A stretch of DNA of 25,076 bases from a virus. The notes beneath the pieces are model-generated. The model was not told the DNA's origin. It saw nothing but the letters and a program-made list of their open reading frames with translations, and searched no databases. The stretch lies in IMG/VR virus record IMGVR_UViG_3300013120_000268, positions 1 to 25,076 of that record; one strand, 5' to 3'. The number at the start of each line of letters is the position of its first letter. Positions within the stretch are counted from its first letter, which is position 1. Made by a program: the position numbers and the translations under genes. Positions 20,279 through 25,076 of the stretch are shown piece by piece.

Positions 20279-20953
20279 TGAGATTCCTCCAATTATTTTG
20301 TTAACTTCCGTCTCATCAAACTCAAACTCTCGCAGAGATTTAAGTGCAACGTTAGTAAAAGTCGCTTCAGTATTCACAGGAATACCAGTAAAACAACCGT
20401 TCAATAATCTAACTTTATCAACAATCCTGTGTTTTACGCCATCAATCGTAATTGATTTTGTTTCTACAGGAATGAAAGCAAAGCTAAATGAATGTAAAAA
20501 CCCTTCCTTAATACTAGACTTAATTTCTGCATATCTCTTATGGGCCTTATTTAGAATAGTCTTCACATGAACTCTTACCCCATCCAGGGTTGCATCAGTT
20601 ACCTTAGCTAAAGGATTAAAACTTCTAAACCTTTGCTCTTCAGGAACTTCTTTAAACGATTCATGATTATCATCGATAGTAATAGGAAGGGCTTTTAGTT
20701 GACTAACCATATCTTTCAGGCAGCCTTCTGTTAAGATGTCATTATACCGATCAGGGTGTCCAGTCGCAAAGCTTCCTTCAACAACATCTTCACTTATCGA
20801 TTTTAGTTCTTCACTCAGGAAATAGTATGCCTTCATTTCGGGGTCAATGTTTTCTTTATTTACCCAAGCCCAGAAAACTTGTTCACCTTTCTTTTTTCCG
20901 TACTGGGAAACCATTTCTTTTCTTATCTTTCGATATTTTTCTTTTAAAGGCAT
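19898..20953 (-). CDS. Prohead protease fused to scaffold domain
   Basis: The 351-residue protein has an N-terminal HK97-type prohead protease (residues about 40-225) with the catalytic His in TIDDNHESF (His97) and Ser in GFLHSFSFAF (probably Ser157). A Glu/Ala/Pro-rich, coiled-coil C-terminal scaffold (about 226-351, with ALTKENAELKAKL and ALQKENAELKAKL repeats) follows. It directs prohead assembly and then digests scaffold. The gene is first after a leaderless-type promoter (TATA centre 26.5 nt upstream of ATG 20953). Confidence 0.85.
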   Translation of the reverse strand: MPLKEKYRKIRKEMVSQYGKKKGEQVFWAWVNKENIDPEMKAYYFLSEELKSISEDVVEGSFATGHPDRYNDILTEGCLKDMVSQLKALPITIDDNHESFKEVPEEQRFRSFNPLAKVTDATLDGVRVHVKTILNKAHKRYAEIKSSIKEGFLHSFSFAFIPVETKSITIDGVKHRIVDKVRLLNGCFTGIPVNTEATFTNVALKSLREFEFDETEVNKIIGGISMTEEEKKPVEEEAPKAEAEEAPAEEAPETQEETKSLKERVDALTKENAELKAKLEEEEAEEAPPAEEPAAEPAEPEVSEEVKALQKENAELKAKLAEPQYKAIVEKQEAKAPEAEVKSKGPLDMIN

Positions 20954-20975
20954 GCTCTTGTAATACTTACACTAC

Positions 20976-20988
20976 TATATAAACTTTA
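20976..20988 (-). promoter_or_regulatory. Structural-class promoter overlapping a stop codon (head operon)
   Basis: The minus strand reads GAGTAAAGTTTATATAGTAG. TAA at 20986-20988 is the stop codon of the preceding 42-residue gene and part of the BRE-like flank. The TATA core centre is 26.5 nt from the ATG at 20953. It matches the promoters at 14828 and 8986. Confidence 0.75.
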
Positions 20989-21114
20989 CTCTAAATTTGC
21001 TAAATATTCTTCAAAAGCGTCAGTCAAAGTTTTTTTAGATAATTTACGCTGGTTTTTTCGCTCTTCAAGAGTTTCTTTTCGTAATACATTACTTACTTTT
21101 TCTTTCTTTCCCAT
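20986..21114 (-). CDS. Small basic helical protein
   Basis: This encodes 42 residues from ATG 21114, with GAGTGAT about 5 nt before it. It is predicted to be one or two charged helices (GKKEKVSNVLRKETLEERK, then KKTLTDAFEEYLANLE). The stop codon lies inside the head-operon promoter. It is spaced 6 nt after the preceding small gene, so co-expressed with the tail spike. No family was recognised. Confidence 0.55.
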   Translation of the reverse strand: MGKKEKVSNVLRKETLEERKNQRKLSKKTLTDAFEEYLANLE

Positions 21115-21120
21115 AATTAA

Positions 21121-21351
21121 TCACTCTGTTAAATTATCAATCTGTCCCTGCAAATCATCTAACAACATTTGCTCTTCTTGCTGTCTCAACTCTTCAACCG
21201 ACAACAAATTAGCAATATCTCCTTGCATATCTTCCAATGTCTTTTCAGAATCATATTTTAAAACATGAACTTCTCCATTATCACAAACAACTTTGTGCCT
21301 GTATTTTCCTGCAATATCCTGTTCAACTTCAATTAATTCTGTTCCAATCAT
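21121..21351 (-). CDS. Small protein after the tail spike
   Basis: This encodes 76 residues from ATG 21351; an ATG at 21366 inside the spike gene would add five. The N-terminal half is beta-like (ELIEVEQDIAGKYRHKVVCDNG, HVLKYDS) and the C-terminal half is a glutamine/glutamate-rich helix (VEELRQQEEQMLLDDLQGQI). Small proteins next to tail spikes are sometimes chaperones or attachment factors. Function is unknown. Confidence 0.55.
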   Translation of the reverse strand: MIGTELIEVEQDIAGKYRHKVVCDNGEVHVLKYDSEKTLEDMQGDIANLLSVEELRQQEEQMLLDDLQGQIDNLTE

Positions 21352-21356
21352 TTTAA

Positions 21357-23672
21357 TCAACTCCACCCATGCGAAGTAGTTACAGCTGCAGGAGCAGCTC
21401 CACCCATATCATTAACAACAAAAGGCCCGTTTTCTAAAAAAGCTACATCCATAGTAGTTACAGAATCAGAATATCCCCCAGTAATGCTAACATCATCCAC
21501 ATATCCGTTGTATGTTGTTCCACCGTATGCTTGTGCATAAATCTTAACAACACCCGTATCTGTTGGAGTAAAGGTAATGCTTAATTCTTCCCAAGTATCT
21601 ACAGCAGCAGTAATTGAATCAGAATAATCAGTTGTCATTCCAGTCAATTGGTCTGATTTAGCAATCAAACTCATGCTTAAGCCAGTATTGTCTCGTCTAA
21701 ACCACGCTTTTACTGTAACTGCAGTGTTAGCAATACAAACAACTTCAGCTATTTGAAATTCAACAGGAGTATTTTCCTTCCAATACGTTGAACTAGTAGG
21801 AGAAACTTTCCACGCGATTCCACTAGCCGTGTGTCTGACAGACGCTTCTGACGATACTGTTGCATAACTATAAAATATCTTATGATTATCTGTGGTGCCG
21901 TCATGGTTTATAGAAACTACACTTGCCTTAGAAGATGCTGTGTGGCCGCTTGTTTCTGATGCTTCGCCCATAGTAAAATCGTAAACGTGGACTGTACCTC
22001 TGTTAGAATATATTGATTGTGTATGCCCCGAAGTTGAACCTCCATAAATATGAGTATTATCTTCGTAAGCTGACGTAAAGCCAGAACTGGCAGTCCCGCT
22101 GGTCTTAGCAGATGTATAATCTATCCATTTATTTCTAGTGCAGACTAAAGAATAAACATCAAAAGTAGTGTTGTTTTGCACCGTGATTGTATCAATTTCA
22201 TTATCACAAGAATAATGCATGTACCAACCATAATCACCATTGTCCTCAATTGTAACATTGTTAAATTTGTTATTTATTATGTGATAAGAATATAATCCAT
22301 AATCTCCATTATTGCAACAAGATAAATTTGTAATTGTATTTCCTCTATTACTTGCTACGCCAGCAAATTCTAGGCCATCATCAGCATTATTTTCTAAGTA
22401 CATATCTGTAATTGTGACGTTTAACAATCCATTACAATTCCAACCATCGGCTGTGTTATTCATACTATAAACTGTATCAAAGTTAGTAGTGTGTCCAGTA
22501 CTATAAACTGTATAGATGCCTGAGTTCACGTGCCCGATAAACGAAGCATTGCTAATAGTGCAATTGTTCGAATTGGTCCCTAAATTTACGCCTTGATATC
22601 CTCTGACAAAACTTAACTTATTTATCTTATTCCATTGTTTATTCACCATTCTTAATCCATATCTTGAGCCGCTATAATTATCCCACCAAGTTTCACCATC
22701 TTGTACTGTTGTTGAAGTATTCCATCCTCCTTGATATTCAATCTCACTACCCGAAGATCCGTTATCGGTTAGTTCAAAATGATATTGTGTCCCTGCCGCC
22801 TGTGTCCCAGTGACCCTTATTGCTTCTCTCTTCCATGTTGTAACTGTCTCGCTTGCAGTATAAGCTCCTCTTCCAACAGTTGAACCATACGTATTGTTTC
22901 CATTGTCAATTGCTACAGTAGTACCATCTATATATTTAATTGGATACCATTTACCATCATTCTTTCCAATCAAACTCGAAAGCGTAAGACTATCAGCACT
23001 TGAAGAATCTTTACTAGCAACAATATTATCAAAATAAAAAGTAGTAGAAGCACAATTTCCTGTACAATATATTGCAACAGATTGAATTGAGCCTCCCAAA
23101 GCGCCCCCAGTATCAATAGTTAGATTATGAGAATAATTTAACTCAAGATAAGGTAGTGTAATTGTATCAACAACCGTATCGCCAGTTGTATCTGAACATA
23201 AATTAACTGTAATTAATCCATCAGCCATATCTTTAGATGGTCTAATAATCCACAAACTTATTTGTTGATATCCTGAATAATCTGAATTAGTCGTTGCCGC
23301 GTAACATAATTTTTGAGCACCAGTCACACTCGCATTTGTTGTAACTGAACAAGCATATGTGCCCATCTTCTCATAAGAAGCATGTCTACTTGTAGTACAA
23401 TTTGTCCCAGCAGTCCAAATTGCCTCACAAGGTTCAATCTCTGAATTTAATGCACTTGCTAAAGTTAATGTAAGGCCCCCATCTGTCCAAGTCCCATTTA
23501 TTCCTAAAGACGTGGGATCTGGGCTTTTGGCTATTCGCATGACGTCACCAGCAGCAATTCTTGCAGCAGTTGCTCCGTACTTCATAGTTTGCCAAGCATT
23601 AGCCCAATCTGCCCCTGAATTAGCATCATCTCCATTCTCATAATCTAAATAAAAAATTGTAATTTTAACCAC
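21357..23672 (-). CDS. Right-handed beta-helix tail spike
   Basis: The 771-residue protein begins FYLDYENGDDANSGADWANAW, with TAARIAAGDVMRIAKSPDPTS nearby, an N-terminal pattern common in viral tail-spike proteins. Residues about 330-540 are parallel beta-helix rungs rich in Asn and Gly (CTISNASFIGHVNSGIYTV, NADDGLEFAGVASNRGNTIT, NNGDYGLYSYH), as in pectate-lyase-like depolymerases. The C-terminal part (about 600-740) looks like a carbohydrate-binding sandwich. Many Cys lie in the first 220 residues. It probably binds or cleaves host surface glycans. The true start may be the ATT at about 23663 instead of GTG 23672. Confidence 0.75.
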   Translation of the reverse strand: MVKITIFYLDYENGDDANSGADWANAWQTMKYGATAARIAAGDVMRIAKSPDPTSLGINGTWTDGGLTLTLASALNSEIEPCEAIWTAGTNCTTSRHASYEKMGTYACSVTTNASVTGAQKLCYAATTNSDYSGYQQISLWIIRPSKDMADGLITVNLCSDTTGDTVVDTITLPYLELNYSHNLTIDTGGALGGSIQSVAIYCTGNCASTTFYFDNIVASKDSSSADSLTLSSLIGKNDGKWYPIKYIDGTTVAIDNGNNTYGSTVGRGAYTASETVTTWKREAIRVTGTQAAGTQYHFELTDNGSSGSEIEYQGGWNTSTTVQDGETWWDNYSGSRYGLRMVNKQWNKINKLSFVRGYQGVNLGTNSNNCTISNASFIGHVNSGIYTVYSTGHTTNFDTVYSMNNTADGWNCNGLLNVTITDMYLENNADDGLEFAGVASNRGNTITNLSCCNNGDYGLYSYHIINNKFNNVTIEDNGDYGWYMHYSCDNEIDTITVQNNTTFDVYSLVCTRNKWIDYTSAKTSGTASSGFTSAYEDNTHIYGGSTSGHTQSIYSNRGTVHVYDFTMGEASETSGHTASSKASVVSINHDGTTDNHKIFYSYATVSSEASVRHTASGIAWKVSPTSSTYWKENTPVEFQIAEVVCIANTAVTVKAWFRRDNTGLSMSLIAKSDQLTGMTTDYSDSITAAVDTWEELSITFTPTDTGVVKIYAQAYGGTTYNGYVDDVSITGGYSDSVTTMDVAFLENGPFVVNDMGGAAPAAVTTSHGWS

Positions 23673-24204
23673 CTCTGTTTTTATAATTACTTGTTCTTTT
23701 ATGGCATGCCCTACATAGCGTTACTCCGTTTTCCAAATCCCAAAAGAATTTATGTTTTTTTGCTTTATCAATATTTTGTAAGTTGTTCTCTCTAATTATA
23801 GTTGCCAGTCCTATAATGTGGTGTGCTTCTAAATCCCCTTCTGATTTTTTTAAACATGTCTGACATCGCCATTTATCTCGAGCAAAAACATTACTTCGCC
23901 ATTGTTTATACTTCTCACAAGCCCTAATAGATAAAATCAATTTTGTTTTTCCACCTTTCCAATTCGGATTTTTTTTACCAGTTCTTGCTTTAGCCATTTT
24001 TCTTAAGGCTTTTTTTACTTTTTCACATCTTGGTTTTCCTATTTTGGATTTGGCAATATTATCTTTCCATTCTTTTGACATCTTTCTTCCTTTATTGGCT
24101 TTGCTTATTTTATCTTTTTGATTTTTAGGCATTTTTCTTCCTAAAACGGCCAGCTTGTTTTTTTTACGTATTTCGGTAGTCCTAACATATTTCCCTTTTG
24201 TCAT
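23665..24204 (-). CDS. HNH homing endonuclease with NUMOD3 repeats
   Basis: The 179-residue protein has several lysine-rich NUMOD3-like repeats (KDKISKANKGRKMS, KDNIAKSKIGKPR, KMAKARTGKKNPNWKGG). A classic HNH domain follows: WRSNVFARDKWRCQTC, LEAHHI, then LENGVTLCRACHKR. It lies between tail fibre and tail spike as a free-standing mobile gene. ATG 24204 overlaps the fibre stop (ATGA) with GGTGACAAAGAC before it. Its last codons (AGA GGT GGT TAA) form the only ribosome site for the spike. Confidence 0.88.
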   Translation of the reverse strand: MTKGKYVRTTEIRKKNKLAVLGRKMPKNQKDKISKANKGRKMSKEWKDNIAKSKIGKPRCEKVKKALRKMAKARTGKKNPNWKGGKTKLILSIRACEKYKQWRSNVFARDKWRCQTCLKKSEGDLEAHHIIGLATIIRENNLQNIDKAKKHKFFWDLENGVTLCRACHKRTSNYKNRGG

Positions 24205-25076
24205 GTCTTTGTCACCTTCAAAATAATAGACAACTCTTCAATAGTAGAACAAGAATCAACATTAAAAACAAGAATATCTCCAGCACTCACACTAGTAGTC
24301 CAACCACTCAAAGTAGAATCCTGCGACTTATTAGAAGCACTAATAGTCGGCACCGCACTAGCAGTAATCGAGTCCACATCAGTCGGCGGATAATTAGCGT
24401 ACGTATCTTTCCAAATATCAACAACAGCACTTCCTGATTGATCTGCAAGCATAGTAACTTGAGTAATCGTACAAGCATAAGGCACTTCTACTCTAAATTG
24501 CTTATCGGCAGATATTGCACTTCCTCCACCATCAAAACTAGCACCAATACTTGCAGTAACAGTTCCTCCTGCTGCAGCTTCTAAACTAATTTGTCCAGTC
24601 CCGTTATCATAAGTTAAAACATAGTTGTCTTGTCCTGCGCCCACTGTTTGGTCTGCATCAAACTCATAATTTCCAGCAGTCATTATTCCAACGTTAAACG
24701 TAATTGCTTGACCTGCTGCGGTCGCAGCAAATGTTCCGTAAATCAAAGATAACGCTTTGTCTCCAGCAGTGTTTGTTCTGTTTTGATTATTCACGTAAAA
24801 AGCATTGCTTCCAGTTTCATAAGCTCCTGCGTAATACCCAAGTGCTATGTTACTTGCACCTGTTATATTAGAGAAAAGAGATAAAGCGCCAATACCAACA
24901 TTGTTAGCACCCGTAGTGTTTCCTAAAGCATAATATCCAATCCCTGTATTATTACTAGCAGTTATTGCGTCTTTTAAAACATTACTTCCTACCGCTACGT
25001 TAGTGTCTCCTGTAGTATTAGAACCAAGAGCATCATATCCCATTGCGACATTGTGATATCCTTCTGTATTTGCATA
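24201..25076 (-). CDS. Tail fibre with YadA-head-like repeats, partial
   Basis: The reading frame is open to the window edge at 25076, so the N-terminus is missing. The visible start has YadA/Hia-type head repeats (GSNTTGDTNVAVGSN, ASNNTGIGYYALGN, TTGANNVGIGALS, TGASNIALGYYAG), which form trimeric left-handed beta-rolls. A small C-terminal beta domain follows (about VTASIGASFDGGGSAIS to ELSIILKVTKT). Trimeric host-binding fibre is the likely role. It is followed by a separate HNH gene. No S74 chaperone domain is seen at the end. Confidence 0.8.
   Translation of the reverse strand, partial: YANTEGYHNVAMGYDALGSNTTGDTNVAVGSNVLKDAITASNNTGIGYYALGNTTGANNVGIGALSLFSNITGASNIALGYYAGAYETGSNAFYVNNQNRTNTAGDKALSLIYGTFAATAAGQAITFNVGIMTAGNYEFDADQTVGAGQDNYVLTYDNGTGQISLEAAAGGTVTASIGASFDGGGSAISADKQFRVEVPYACTITQVTMLADQSGSAVVDIWKDTYANYPPTDVDSITASAVPTISASNKSQDSTLSGWTTSVSAGDILVFNVDSCSTIEELSIILKVTKT

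Noticed and set aside
20034-20570. Long plus-strand ORF of Ser/Ala-rich composition
   Set aside because: It is the antisense of the Glu/Ala-rich scaffold codons in the protease gene; it has no ribosome site and low-complexity content.

Overview
The window is one contiguous piece of an AT-rich, head-tailed (Caudoviricetes-type, HK97-fold) virus. Every supported gene is on the minus strand, so transcription runs from high to low coordinates. The host is most likely an archaeon. Three intergenic TATA boxes (TTTATATA with a purine-rich BRE-like flank) lie 26-28 nt upstream of start codons, which is the archaeal promoter spacing for leaderless mRNAs. Downstream genes in each operon carry Shine-Dalgarno motifs of the GGAGGTGA type. 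The host lineage cannot be named from the sequence. Portal and terminase are not in the window.

Layout, in transcription order (right to left). (1) 25076-20986: receptor-binding genes, namely a tail fibre with YadA-head-like repeats (cut by the window edge), an HNH homing endonuclease, a beta-helix tail spike and two small proteins. (2) 20953-17732: head genes, namely a prohead protease whose C-terminal scaffold domain has its own internal start, the major capsid protein, two small head/decoration candidates and a basic-tailed small protein. (3) 17723-14839: connector genes, namely a small protein, head-tail adaptor, head closure protein, a second HNH gene, an HK97 gp10-like neck protein and a tail-terminator candidate. 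(4) 14805-8996: tail genes, namely a small protein, major tail protein, two tail assembly chaperone frames joined by a probable -1 frameshift, a short tape measure, a small coiled-coil protein, a baseplate/distal tail protein and a tail hub with a C-terminal jelly-roll. (5) 8962-3534: a tail fibre/baseplate protein, a 522-residue protein with about 62 cysteines, a GT9-like glycosyltransferase, a small coiled-coil protein, a transglutaminase-like cysteine peptidase and five consecutive small membrane proteins (an egress/lysis candidate module), ending at a terminator-like hairpin. (6) 3533-3130: the only non-coding gap over 300 bp, carrying a decamer repeat array with a near-perfect palindrome. 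(7) 3129-1: an accessory/regulatory module of small overlapping genes: unknown and coiled-coil proteins, a third HNH gene, a conserved small phage protein, a PD-(D/E)XK-like nuclease candidate, a two-helix membrane protein, two winged-helix proteins, short ORFs, a tRNA-like element and two cysteine/zinc proteins.

Two promoter classes can be read by eye. The three structural-gene promoters share GTAARG(G)TTTATATA, and in all three the TAA is also the stop codon of the preceding gene. The left module uses a different element, an 18-nt identical block occurring at both 28-45 and 967-984. The genes are tightly packed, with ATGA/TAATG overlaps nearly everywhere, so translation coupling is probably general. 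The most unusual items are the cysteine-saturated virion protein, the stop-codon/promoter fusion, the repeat array, and the junction-specific placement of three related NUMOD3-HNH genes.
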